This document shows, piece after piece, positions 33,936 to 46,371 of a stretch of 64,000 nt of DNA. The stretch spans positions 916,501-980,500 of the forward strand of contig OX442318.1 of NCBI GenBank assembly GCA_949358305.1. Reading direction: 5' to 3'. The position numbers and the translations under genes are program-made. Position 1 is the stretch's first letter; each line of letters begins with the position of its first letter. Source of the DNA: Strigamia acuminata (taxonomy: Eukaryota; Arthropoda; Chilopoda; Geophilomorpha; Linotaeniidae). The notes under the pieces were generated by a model. The model was not told where the DNA came from. It saw only the letters and a program-made list of their open reading frames with translations, and did not search any database.

Positions 33936-34645
33936 ACACACTACTCATACACTCATAAATTATATGCTTTGGTGATTGCTTTTGCTGACTGACATGCGTG
34001 AGGTAAAGCAATTTTGGGAGTCGCGTGTTTTTCTCAAATCATTGACATTTATTTGGACTAATAAAGTTATATAAAGTCAATGGTCGACAAATGACCAAAT
34101 TAATGTAATTCATTAAACTGTACAATTTGGCCGCTTAAAGCCCTAAAATAATATCATTTCATTCGCGGTTCCTCGATCCAAAGAAGAGTAAAACATTCAT
34201 CTATCTGGAGAAAAAGATGTTATCTGAATTGGTCTGAATTTACATCTGGTCCTGGTTCAAATTTGGTGTAATGCACTGTAATTCGAGAGTTATGGATGGC
34301 TTTTCTGCATTTCCAGGACACCGTGACTTTGAAAGTTCAAAAGAGATCTGCATGCTGATATTTGACAAAAACTGCATCAAAACTTACGATCGAACTGGAT
34401 TGGAAAATGACTAAAATTCAAGACATGCTGCTCGTGGTAAATTGGAAATTACACTGATTTATTTGGGGTTCACACAATACAAAACAAAGGCAAAAAAGGA
34501 TTATGACAAATTATGACACTACGACGTATTTCCGGTTCCACGAATCCGCGTCATCGCTTCTCAACCGAAAAACACCTCCTCGATGTCGACTTCACTGCAC
34601 GACGCATCCTCCATTTCCTTTGATTCTGTGCGACCTCGAGACTTC
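33936..34645. other. Gene-free left flank of the giant repeat
   Basis: 34010-34290 resembles 12840-13110. The last 150 bp look unique within the window and end at CTTC before the repeat starts. No gene seen. Confidence 0.4.
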
Positions 34646-36040
34646 TAACCTTATGGCGCGCATGCGGATTTCTCGGAGTGCGAAAGGGACCCTATTTTTA
34701 ACATTACGGCGGCCTATACCTTGACCCCCTGTTCGCAGTCTCATGGCTGATTTTGCGGATTTCACTTATTTGTATATTCCGCACGATCGCGCGCGTTTTA
34801 TCAACCTTGGGAAAGCCGCTTTCTCAAATTTGCAAATTCCACATTGTGTGAACATGCTACAACGCTTCTGTGCGCGTCAATAAAAAAAAAAACCGATTAG
34901 AAATGAAATTCAGGGTTTTGTTAAAATAAAAATTATACAATATAATCAGTCTATAATGCTTCTATAATGCTGTTGGTTTAATCAGCACATTGTAATCGTG
35001 TGAAAACACGCGCGCTCGCAATAATACATTACCCAATGTACTTGCACTGGCATGGACCCAACAGTGCGCACTTTCCCGTGCGTGCTGCTTGCACTATTTA
35101 CATCAATTGTTGCTCCACAGGTTGCGCGACCTGCCGGGCAGTTAAGACGTACTAGAATAACCTCAGGATTTGATAAAACCTGATTTTTGGATGACACTAA
35201 GTAAATGGCAGTGAATGTGAGATGTGAGATACACGATGAATTTAATAAAATTTATATTTCCTAATCATGGGATTGGTTTCACGTTTCATAATCCAACAAT
35301 TAAGTAGAATATCATTATTGCAATTGATTAAAACAAATTTTTTTTACAAATTCTTTGGTTTTACATTTTAAATTTATTTTCCAATAGTTGGCACCATCGC
35401 AATTGCTGCGAGTTTAAAACACTGCATTCAGCAGAATTTACTGCACTTTCAAATCAAGGCCAGGCATACCTACTGCAAAGTAATGTATAAACCATAAAGA
35501 AGCCTTTGATTCGGAATTGCCTGTAGGTAATTCTGCGCTGGTCTCCAATGGAAATGTCCGCGCCGGTCTTCCGTGCACGGGAAGTCCACAGAAAGTCCGT
35601 GCATTCCGTGCGCTGGGAGTCCGTGCGTCGTACCGCGTGATCTTGCATTGTTTTTTGTGGGCTTTTCCTGATTAGGATTACTTCCTTTTTAACTCTTGAA
35701 GAATTAAGTTTGTTTTTTTTGCTCCAAAACGTCCCAAAACGCCTGAAAATCGCGCAACTCGAGGCAAAACATTACAGTGTGTATTCAAATCAAAACTAGC
35801 TACAAATACATGCTGAAATTAGCTAAATTTTCAAATTTTTTGGCTTTCAAGAAGTAATGGAAACATTTGACATAACGTGGATCAGTTGCATTCAAAAACT
35901 AAAATATTTTGTGTTTTACTTCAATTTTAAACTAAAAATGATGTCATTTCCTGTTTAAACCCCTGTTAAAGCTTGAAATACATTTTAACTAAAAGAAATA
36001 AGTTTGTTTTTTTCTTCGGCAGTGACGTGTACACACGAGC

Positions 36041-39000
36041 ACGCCTGAGAACGCCAAAAAATGCTAAAAAACGCTCAAAAACGCCTGAAAATCGCGCAAC
36101 TCGAGGCAAAACATTAATTTTTCATCTTTATTTCAACTTTTGTGACGTTTAAAATTGTGTTCTCATGTTTTTTGCCTCAAGTTGCATTGTCATCTGGCGT
36201 TTTGGAGTGTTTTTATGTGTTCGCAGGCGTTCGCAGGCGTTTTTTGGCGTTGTCACTCACTCAAGTGGCCATTTTTAGCATTTTCCGTAGTAAAAATGGC
36301 CGTTTTTCGTCAAAATGGCCATTTTTAGCCATTTTTCAGAGTAAAAATGTTTTTTTTTCACCGTTTTTATAGTAAAATGGCCATTTTTAGTCGTTTTTTT
36401 AATCAAAAATGGCCGTTTTTATCGTTGAAACGTTATTAAAATGTAACGTTTCAATGGCGTTTTGATCTCGCCTCATTTCCGGTTTTGAAAATTAATAAAC
36501 GCCCCGGCGTTTATTCGAGGCAATACCCAACTTGGGCTTTTATTCGCGTCGCACCGCATCATCATCTCACCTTGCCTCCCGTCTTGAAAATTTATAAACG
36601 CCCCGGCGTTTATTCAAGGCAAACCATTGTTTATGTAAGTTTTTCCTGATTAGGATTACTTCTTTTAGAAGAAACACGTTTATTTCTTCTCGTTTAATCT
36701 TGAGTCGTGATCTCGCCTCGTTTCTGGTCTTAAAAATTAATAAACACCCCGGCTTTTATTCAAGGCAATACGGTACGTTTATGAAACCCAACTTGGGCTT
36801 TCATTTTAAAAAAAGCGCGTGTTCTTACGTCGAACTAAGAGATACAGGTGAATTAGCAACGCCTAATTTGATTTAATAAATAAAGCAAACAACATCTCGC
36901 CTCACTTCTGGCGTTTGTTCGAGGCAAGCCATTGTTTTTGCATTTTTTTTCCTGATTAGGGTTACTTCCTTTTTAACTCTTGAAGAAATAAGTATTTTTT
37001 TTTACTCGGCAGTGACGTGTACGCGCGAGTACGCCTGAGAACGCCAAAAAATACTCCAAAACGCCTGAAAATCGTGCAACTCGAGGCAAAACATTAATTG
37101 TTTATTTTTGTTTCAACTTTTGTAACGTTTACAATTGTGTTCTCATGTTTTTTGCCTCAAGTTGCATTGTCATTTTGCGTTTTGGGGCGTTTTTAGGCAT
37201 TTTTAGGCATTTGCGGGCGTTCTTGGGCGTTTTTTGGCGTTGTCATTCAATCAAATGGCCATTTTTAGCCATTTTTAGCCATTTTTCATAGAAAAATGGT
37301 CATTTTTAGCCGTTTTTCATCCAAAATGGCCGTTTTTCATCCAAAAGGGCCGTTTTTCATCCAAAATGGAATAATTGTTGTGTCCGGATTTTATGTCATT
37401 TATTGTCTTAATTAAAGTTAACAAAGTGTCTTTAATTTTTGCTTTTCTTGAATTTCAGCTTTTTAGATATTTTTACATATTAAACTTTCATTTTTTGTGA
37501 TTTATTAAAAGTTACAATGTTTTCATGAATTTTAGTGTCTATGATATTGATATTATCTTTATTCATTGCTATTTAAAGTTTTATTACTTCTCTGTGTCTT
37601 ATTTCTTTAATTCTTGCTCATTTTGTGTGATTTTGGATGATTTTTAGTGCATTCGTCGATTTACAGATCACTTGCGTAAGACGCGTGACGTCATATTTCT
37701 TAATCTAGTTCGGTTGTGTTCAAACTTCTAACCTTTTGTTTGGACCTTATTCTTGTGTTATGGATAGGTTTTAGAATTGATTTAGACTAATTTGGGGGTG
37801 ATCTGTCGATTGGTTTGCTTTATTTTTGTCCCGGAACGGTCGTTTTGTCGTTTCGAGCGTTCGTTGTCGGTACGCACTTGTGCGCTGCTGACCGAGTTCA
37901 TTCCGTTCGGCAAACGATTATTTTCAAGTGTTCTTTTAATAAATAGTGCTTTTGTTGTAGGAAATTACATTTCCTAATGTTATTTTATTCAATACAGTGT
38001 GTATTCTTGATTTTATTCTTGTGTTGAAATTCAAATGTCGTGTTTTGCCGCTCTAGCGGATTTGAAGTGGGCGCCATGTTGGATTTCCCCGCTAATTTCT
38101 TTATTTATCCATTTCATTTGTCTTTTTGAAAATGAATAAACGCCCCGGCGTTTATGCGAGGCAAGCCATAGTTTTTGTAGGTTCTTTCCTGATTAGGGTT
38201 ACTTGTGACGTGCACGGGCGAGCTCGCCTGAGGACGCCAAAAAAAGCTCAAAAACGCCCCAAAACGCCTGAAAATCGCGCAACTCGAAGCAAAAAATTAC
38301 AGTTTGAATTCAAATCAAAACTAACCACAAATACATGCTACAATTAGGTAAATTTTCAAATTTTTTATCAATAAATGATGACTTTCAAGAAGTATGACAA
38401 CATTTGACAAAATTTAGACCAGTTGCATTTAAAAACTAAAATATTTTGTGTTTTACTTCAATTTTAAACCAAAAATGACGTCATTTTTTGTTTAAACCGG
38501 CGTTTATTTGAGGCAAGCACGCCGCTGAGAACGCCAAAAAATGCTCAAAAACACTCCAAAAGGCCTGAAAATCGCGCAACTTGAGGCAAAAAATTAATTT
38601 TTCATCTTTGTTTCAACTTTTGTGACGTTTAAAATTGTGTTTTCAAGTTTTATGCCTCAAGTTGCATTGTCATCTGGCGTTTTGGGGCGTTTTGGGGCGT
38701 TCGCAGGCGTTTGCACGCGTTTTTTGGCGTTGTCACTCACTCAAGTGGCCATTTTTAGCCAATTTTCGAAGTAAAAATGGCCTTTTTTTTATTAAAATGG
38801 CCATTTTCAGCCATTTGTCATAGTAAAAATGGCCATTTTCAGCCATTTTTTATAGTAAAAATGGCCATTTTTCATCCAAAATGGCCGTTTTTCATCCAAA
38901 ATGACCATTTTTATCATTGACACGCTATAAAAATGTAACGTTTCAATGGCGTTTTGACGGAATTGGTAAGTTTTGAAATTTCCCGTGTCCCGTTATTGTG

Positions 39001-39460
39001 ACTCCTCGTCCGGTTTCTCAGAACCGAAACCCTAATACAGGTGAATTAGTGACGCCTAATTTGTTTTAACAAATAAAGCAAACAACATCTCGCCTCACTT
39101 CCAGTCTTGAAAATTAGTAAACGCCCCGGCGTTTATTCGAGGCAAGCCGTTGTTTTTACAGTAATTTCCTGGTTAGGGTTATTTTTTTTTTAACTCTTGA
39201 AGAAATAAGTTTGTTTTTTTCTCGCCTGCACGCGCGAGCTCGCATGAGAATGCTAAAAAATAAGCAAAAACGTTCTAAAACGCCCCAAAACGCTTCAAAA
39301 TGCTCCAAAAAGCCTGAAAATCGTGCCACTCAAAGCAAAAAATTATGTTCGCATGTTTTTTGCCTCAAGTTGCACGGTTATCTGGCGTTTTGGTGCGTTC
39401 TTGGGGCGTTTTGGTGCGTTCTTGGGGCGTTTTCGGGCGTTTTTTCGGCGTTGTCACTCA
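36041..39460. repeat. Four degenerate ~220-bp hairpin blocks
   Basis: Blocks at about 36041-36260, 37031-37250, 38521-38740 and 39235-39460. Each begins GAGAACGCCAAAAAA-like, has CGCAACTCGAGGCAAAA near the middle, and ends with the inverted form, GGCGTTTTTTGGCGTTGTCA. They are usually followed by arrays of ATGGCCATTTTTAGCC. The same set recurs 21006 bp downstream. Confidence 0.75.
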
Positions 39461-40860
39461 CTCCCGCACTTTGCTGTCTTGTTTATTACAATTTGGTTTA
39501 GCTGTTGTATTTATTTTTATTTGTTTTATGGTTATTTAATGTGTTTTTGTAGCATTCAAAATGTTTTGTTGCCTAATTTCTCGTTTTGGCGCCAACTGTT
39601 TGTTTGACAACGCCGTGTCAGAATTTAGGGATGATTCTGCTTTGGTTTCTAATTAAAAAAAAAATGTTGTTTTAATTTCAATTGTAACTGCTTATTATAA
39701 CGTTATTATTAGTATTTTGTAAAGGTTCATTCTTTTTCCATGTTAATAAAAAATGAAGTAACTTTCGGTGAAAAAAAAAACAGTTAAATGCGGATCAAAA
39801 TTAAACACACACGAGAAGTTTAATAAACGTCCCGGCGTTTATTCGAGGCAATACGGTACATTTGTGAAACCCAACTTGGAACCCGAAAATAACGTGGGGC
39901 CGTCTGAACACCTGGATTTGAAATTTCGTCTACGCGCGCGCCGACGCATGGGGAATGCGGGGTGGGGTTCCTTCCCAGTGTTCCGAACGAGTCAATTTCA
40001 CCCCGAAAATATCCCGAAATTGCTGATACATGCATTTCGAGCCAGAAATATTGATCTTCATGTAAATTTTGATTGTTTAGCTTTTTTTTGAAATTTTACA
40101 AATTTTCCTCATCTCCTGCCTTCCTCGCTCATTTAACACCAAAATGGCCTGCATTGAGGATTTTTCCCATAATCCTTTTCACACGTATGGAGCGCAAACA
40201 GTCGCAATAAATGAAATCAGCGGAATTCGGCCTTGAGTTTGCGACGCCATCTTGAATACGAGTAACAGCACAGTATGGTGTCAATTATTCGAACTGATCG
40301 TAAGGCATGGGACAAAAATTGATTAAAAACGAACAAACATGATTAAAAATCAACAAAAATCGACTGAAATCGGACAATAATCAATTCAGAATGACAAATA
40401 ACGATTAAAATTGGCAAAAATTGTCACAAATAGAGAAAAACCGATTAAAAATCAGCAAGAAACCAATAGAAATTGATAAAATCAAATAAAAATTAACAAA
40501 TATCCATTTTGTTTGCTTTTAAACAAATTAAGAACTTTGAAAACACACGACAATTTTAAACAGTAAACACCGGGGTCAAATAAGCGCCGCTACTCGTTTA
40601 AACACCGGGGAGGTGTTAGTGAAGTGCCTCGAGTGGAGAAATTAATAAACGCTCGAGGCACCACGGTAGGCTTATTAAACACAAAATATGAAACGCTCGA
40701 TCTTCAACAGGCGCACACGCCCGAGAACACCTCGGCATGCCTCAGCACTCTCCAAGAAACGAGAAAAACCAAGGCAAAAAAAAAAAAATACACCAAAATT
40801 AGGACTAAAATCAAACACACATGGGGCCCGGAAGATTGATAACATCCCGGCATATATTCA
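36490..40860. repeat. Recurrent AAACGCCCCGGCGTTTATT motif
   Basis: A self-complementary core, AAACGCCCCGGCGTTT, followed by ATTCGAGGCAA occurs near 36494, 36596, 36745 (degenerate), 38138, 39119 and 39827. Several copies continue to ATACGGTA. It resembles the end of the MITE at 31163-31486, so these may be decayed ends of such elements. Confidence 0.7.
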
Positions 40861-41142
40861 AGGCAGTACGCCATGTTTTTTCCACCATTTTGTAAGTTTA
40901 TTTCAATATTCATAAAGTTTATTGCTTTTTGTATCATTAGTAGTATTCCCTTGTGTGATGTGGTTTTATAAATATCACACACAACTGCTTCTGCTGTTTT
41001 CTTCACGTTTATGCTTCGTGTATGCATGTGAAGCCCTCGCACATCTTTTGAGCACCTGTACACATTTGGACACGCTCAAGGTGCTACATCGCGCGCTCAA
41101 ACGCACTAGATCGCGCGCGCAAACGCGCTACATCACGCATAT

Positions 41143-41534
41143 TAGGGATAAGAACGGACCGGGATAGGGACTGGACTGGTAATGTTTGCCCTATGCGGAT
41201 ACGGGACGGGACGGGATTACAGTTGCTAAATTCGTACTGCGAGGCGGAGACAATTTTCTAATTCCAGTTGTTATTTATCACTATTAAGCCTAATATTGAG
41301 CCTGATAATGCTAAAATAAAGTAAATAAACAACAACAACAAACTCATTATTAAAAGTAAATTACACTGTATGACCAAAATATTGTTGTTTCTTTACTTTA
41401 TTTTAGCATTATTAGGCCTAATATTAGGCTTAATACTGATTTATTTCAATTATGCAATCATACGCGCGTATTACGCTAACGTAATGGACCCGGGACGGGT
41501 CGGGACCCGAAAATTGGTCCCGTTCTCATCCCTA
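41143..41534. mobile_element. hAT-type MITE in direct repeat copy 1
   Basis: 392 bp. Ends TAGGGATAAGAACGG and, in reverse complement, TAGGGATGAGAACGG. Flanked by ACGCATAT at 41135-41142 and 41535-41542, an exact 8-bp target duplication. The terminal TAGGGATGA matches the hAT (Ac-like) end consensus. No transposase. Confidence 0.85.
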
Positions 41535-42289
41535 ACGCATATATATCGCAGACATATCGCGCCCACGACAAAGCACAAACCCATGGCAGTCACCAAAGAA
41601 TATTTACGCCGCTTCCACGCACGTTTTATTTTCTCACAGGCCTCTACACATTTAACTTGCGCGCGCACTTGCTACGTGCTCGTGTGGTCACAATAAATAC
41701 CTAATTTTCATTAAAATAACGAATGAACGAAATCACTTCAACCACACTTGCTACGGTCGACGCATCGACGGCGATTCGCATGCGTTACCCCAAATACCGA
41801 TAAAAAATCGCAGAAAACACTAATCCCGACCCAAAAACCGCCAAAATTACCCTCAAAACACGCCAACAACCTTCCACCACTTAAATTACACCGGAAAAAA
41901 ACAATTTCAAACCGAAAAATCAACAAAAAAGGCCAAAAAAATATTGCAAACAAAGAGAAAAGATCAATTATCGAGGCAAATCCCCACCACAAAACAACGC
42001 ATCGCCGGTATACACTTAAGCGTACAGTGCACAACACTACTGTTTATTTTCAATGATCCAATAAATAAAATTTGAAACAAAGTTGAGTGGAATTGTACGT
42101 TTCTTGTATATTAAAGTTTTTATTTTGTTTGTTTACACCTAATTTTTTTTTTCCATCATAGAATGGCGACTCGATACTTTTGTAGCTCGAATTCACTTCG
42201 TAAACGTGGTCGGTGTTCATCACGCGTCAATGCGCTCGTGCAATAGTATAGGCGCGCATACGATTTGATGCGCGCAAAACTTGCAAAAC

Positions 42290-42760
42290 TTGCACGGAAT
42301 TTGGGCAATTTTTGACAAATTTCAGCAGATTTTTGCCTGTATTTGACAAATTTCAGAAGATTTTTTGCCTATATTTGACAAATTTCAGAAGATTTCCTCA
42401 ATCCTCAAACATTTGCTGAAATTTCTCATAAAATTTCTAAAATTAATTGAAATTTGTCTGAAATTTGTCTGGAATTTGTCAAATATTGTCAAAAATCCGT
42501 GGAAATTTGTCAAATACTGGCAAAAATCCATGTAAATTTGTCAAAAATTGCCATAATTCGGTGCAAATTGTGTTAGATATTGGAAAAATTTATTTTAACG
42601 CTTCCAACGCGCCAGTAAATCGCGCGTGCACACGCATGGATTTTTCGTCATAGTTGGATGCGCGCAAACCTCACGTAACTTGCGCCAAAATTTGGCAATT
42701 TTTGACAAATTTCAGCAGATTTTTGCCAGTATTTGACAAATTTCCACTGATTTTTGACAA
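42290..42760. repeat. Degenerate GACAAATTTC repeat with internal inversion
   Basis: TTTTTGACAAATTTCAGCAG-type units of about 34 bp run forward to about 42410. From about 42435 they appear in inverted form (GAAATTTGTC), then forward again. Most of this tract is missing from the opposite palindrome arm near 45810. Copies lie at 47786-48256 and 63296-63766. Confidence 0.7.
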
Positions 42761-43624
42761 TATTTGACCCAACAACTGCGCCACGTTCCAGGCGCCGGTT
42801 TAGGCATTTTAGACCCGTTTTAGACCGTTTTAGATGGCGAAAACGTTCTCTCCATCATTTTCTACCCCTGGGTGAGGTTTTCAGCGTTCATGATTGATGA
42901 AAAAGCTGTTTTCTAACTAGCTGTCCCATTGCTAGTTTTGGCGTCAGGTTTTAGCAACCTTCCGATCCGACTCTGTCGTCTGCACGACCTCCAAGACTGT
43001 TTTAGGGTTAATTTGAGTCAAATAATTCATTCTGGGGGTTGTTTTGGGTTTTTTACAAGTGTGTTTTTGTAGTTTTTATTGGTTTCAAACATTGTCAATT
43101 CTTTATACAAGTGTAACTTTCATTTCTCTGTATTTTGAGAACTTTGCATTGCAGCAAAGTTCATTTCTTGCCCCTTAATTATTGTGTAATTGTTGGTTTT
43201 CAAGCCCGTTTTTTAACAATAACTTTATTTGAAGTGCCTATTGTTTCAGGCACGTGCTTCCACGTGCCTTTTATTGTTGAGCAATTTCTTGGGCAGTTGC
43301 GCTCCTGTTGCTAGCATTGCTGCGCGTTCTCCGCGCGCGTACTCGCGCGTTTCGCATCACACACATTCGGGTTCAATGGCCTATCGCGGCGGCACATTGT
43401 GTGGCATAGCGCGGCACGTTGCAATTACGTGACGTGGCACGTTGCTGTTACGTGACGCGATAGCCAGTATTTAAGCAGGGGATTCCATCATCGTTTACAC
43501 AAATGCGCATTGCAACGTGGAGGCGCATTCGAGTCCTTTTCCCAAGCGTTGAAAAAGGACAAAACTCGTATTCGATTCGAAAGCGAATCGAATACGATTT
43601 TTGTCCTTTTTCAACGCAAAATTG

Positions 43625-43990
43625 TATTCGACTCGTTTTCGAGTCGAATACGAGTTTTGCCCTTCTTCAACGCGAAATCGTATTCGACTCGTTTTCGAGT
43701 CGAATACGAGTTTTGCCCTTCTTCAACGCGAAATCGTATTCGACTCGTTTTCGAGTCGAATACGAGTTTTGCCCTTCTTCAACGCGAAATTGTATTCGAC
43801 TCGTTTTCGAGTCGAATACGAGTTTTGCCCTTCTTCAACGCGAAATCGTATTCGACTCGTTTTCGAGTCGAATACGAGTTTTGCCCTTCTTCAACGCGAA
43901 ATCGTATTCGACTCGTTTTCGAGTCGAATACGAGTTTTGCCCTTCTTCAACGCGAAATCGTATTCGACTCGTTTTCGAGTCGAATACGAG
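43625..43990. repeat. 56-bp hairpin repeat array, palindrome 1 left arm
   Basis: About 6.5 head-to-tail units. Each contains TATTCGACTCG-TTTT-CGAGTCGAATA, a perfect inverted repeat, plus CCCTTCTTCAACGCGAAA. A variant GAAAGCG hairpin precedes the array at about 43567-43597. The inverted array lies at 44529-44895. Confidence 0.92.
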
Positions 43991-44030
43991 ATAGTCGATG
44001 ACCCGTTCCCGGACTTTGACTCGTACGACT

Positions 44031-44218
44031 CGTATTCGAGATGTATTCGAGATGTATTCGAATCGTATTCGAGTCGTATTCGAGATGGTCGATGATTTCC
44101 ACTCGCTCGTATACGCGTTGTATACGAGCTCGTATTTTGATCGTAATCGTAAACGAATCGTTTACAAGTCGTATACAAGTTGTATACGACGTGTATACAC
44201 CTCGTATACGAACGAAGT
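44031..44218. repeat. 11-bp phased CGTATTCGA words and CGTATACGA words
   Basis: GTATTCGA starts at 44032, 44043, 44054, 44065 and 44076, exactly 11 bp apart. It is followed by CGTATAC, GTAAACGA and GTATACGACG words, many self-complementary. The same set is present in inverted form on the other arm and in palindrome 2. Confidence 0.85.
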
Positions 44219-44528
44219 TTGGAAAATCCACCGGATACTTACTACGACATGAAAACACATAGTAGTCACATACGTCTTATTTGGAAATTGTGTTTTCACA
44301 AACTTCGTTCGTATACGAGGTGTATACACGTCGTATACAACTTGTATACGACTTGTAAACGATTCGTTTACGATTACGATCAAAATACGAGCTCGTATAC
44401 AACGCGTATACGAGCGAGTGGAAATCATCGACCATCTCGAATACGACTCGAATACGATTCGAATACATCTCGAATACATCTCGAATACGAGTCGTACGAG
44501 TCAAAGTCCGGGAACGGGTCATCGACTA

Positions 44529-44895
44529 TCTCGTATTCGACTCGAAAACGAGTCGAATACGATTTCGCGTTGAAGAAGGGCAAAACTCGTATTCGACTCG
44601 AAAACGAGTCGAATACGATTTCGCGTTGAAGAAGGGCAAAACTCGTATTCGACTCGAAAACGAGTCGAATACGATTTCGCGTTGAAGAAGGGCAAAACTC
44701 GTATTCGACTCGAAAACGAGTCGAATACGATTTCGCGTTGAAGAAGGGCAAAACTCGTATTCGACTCGAAAACGAGTCGAATACGATTTCGCGTTGAAGA
44801 AGGGCAAAACTCGTATTCGACTCGAAAACGAGTCGAATACGATTTCGCGTTGAAGAAGGGCAAAACTCGTATTCGACTCGAAAACGAGTCGAATA
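44529..44895. repeat. 56-bp hairpin repeat array, palindrome 1 right arm
   Basis: Inverted counterpart of 43625-43990 with the same unit number. Confidence 0.92.
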
Positions 44896-46371
44896 CAATT
44901 TTGCGTTGAAAAAGGACAAAAATCGTATTCGATTCGCTTTCGAATCGAATACGAGTTTTGTCCTTTTTCAACGCTTGGGAAAAGGACTCGAATGCGCCTC
45001 CACGTTGCAATGCGCATTTGTGTAAACGATGATGGAATCCCCTGCTTAAATACTGGCTATCGCGTCACGTAACAGCAACGTGCCACGTCACGTAATTGCA
45101 ACGTGCCGCGCTATGCCACACAATGTGCCGCCGCGATAGGCCATTGAACCCGAATGTGTGTGATGCGAAACGCGCGAGTACGCGCGCGGAGAACGCGCGG
45201 CAATGCTAGCAACAGGAGCGCAACTGCCCAAGAAATTGCTCAACAATAAAAGGCACGTGGAAGCACGTGCCTGAAACAATAGGCACTTCAAATAAAGTTA
45301 TTGTTAAAAAACGGGCTTGAAAACCAACAATTACACAATAATTAAGGGGCAAGAAATGAACTTTGCTGCAATGCAAAGTTCTCAAAATACAGAGAAATGA
45401 AAGTTACACTTGTATAAAGAATTGACAATGTTTGAAACCCAAAAAAACTACAAAAACACACTTGTAAAAAACCCAAAACAACCCCCAGAATGAATTATTT
45501 GACTCAAATTAACCCTAAAACAGTCTTGGAGGTCGTGCAGACGACAGAGTCGGATCGGAAGGTTGCTAAAACCTGACGCCAAAACTAGCAATGGGACAGC
45601 TAGTTAGAAAACAGCTTTTTCATCAATCATGAACGCTGAAAACCTCACCCAGGGGTAGAAAATGATGGAGAGAACGTTTTCGCCATCTAAAACGGTCTAA
45701 AACGGGTCTAAAATGCCTAAACCGGCGCCTGGAACGTGGCGCAGTTGTTGGGTCAAATATTGTCAAAAATCAGTGGAAATTTGTCAAATATAGGCAAAAA
45801 TCTGCTGAAATTTGTCAAAAATTGACCAAATTCCGTGCAAGTTTTGCAAGTTTTGTGCGCATCAAGCCATGCGCGCCTATACTATTGCACGAGCGCATTG
45901 ACGCGTGATGAAAACCGACCACGTTTACGAAGTGAATTCGAGCTACAAAAGTATCAAATCGCCATTCTAGTATGGAACAAAAAAAATTAAGTGGAAACAA
46001 ACAAAATAAAAACTTTAATATACGAGAAACGTACAATTCCACTCAACTTTGTTTCAAATTTTATTTATTGGATCATTAAAAATAAACAGTAGTGTTGTGC
46101 ACTGTACACTTAAATGTATACCGCAGTACAAGTACCGCGGTCCCGGTACTGCACCGGTACACGTGAAAACGCGAGTTTCTCAAATTTAAAAAGTTGATGT
46201 CGGCGGCGATGCGTTGTTTTGTGGTGAGAATTTGCCTCGAGAATTGATCTTATCTCTTTGTTTGCAATATTTTTTTTGGCATTCTTTGTTGATTTTTCGG
46301 TTTGAATTTGTTTTTTTCCGGTGTAATTTGAGTGGTGGAAGGTTGTTGGGGTGTGTTGAGGGCAATTTTGG

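Larger units (their letters stand above)
34646..42994. repeat. 8.35-kb direct repeat, first copy
   Basis: Matches 55652-64000 at a constant spacing of 21006 bp. I saw no indel and no substitution in the stretches compared. The true end is unknown because the second copy runs off the window. The left edge is preceded by CTTC and starts TAACCTTATGG. It contains no supported gene. It is made of hairpin blocks, ATGGCC-type arrays, a hAT MITE and the outer part of a palindrome arm. It could be a very long LTR of the Gypsy fragment at 52890-54883, one end of a TTAA-targeting element, or a tandem or assembly duplication. Confidence 0.85.
41841..46371. repeat. Giant palindrome 1
   Basis: Left arm 41841-44219 and right arm 44300-46371 are inverted copies around an 80-bp spacer, centred near 44260. 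Arms agree closely from the centre out to about 42170 and 45970. The right arm lacks most of the GACAAATTTC tract and has about 85 extra bases (GTACCGCGGTCCCGGTACTG region) near 46130. Short overlapping open frames in all registers are by-products of stop-free repeats. Confidence 0.9.

Noticed and set aside
35000-42060. Short frames in the direct repeat (for example 40704-41063 and 39768-40091)
   Set aside because: All recur unchanged 21006 bp downstream because the DNA is identical, so conservation is no evidence of coding. None resembles a known protein.
43625-43990. CRISPR-like appearance of a regular direct repeat
   Set aside because: Units are contiguous with no unique spacers, and the setting is a eukaryotic repeat complex.
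43503-44629. Many 70-160-codon frames on both strands in the palindromes, with repeated FCPSSTRN and FESNTS peptides
   Set aside because: They arise in every register from a stop-free 56-bp repeat and recur on both strands because of the palindrome. No start context, splice pattern or family similarity supports a protein. The same holds at 48999-50923.
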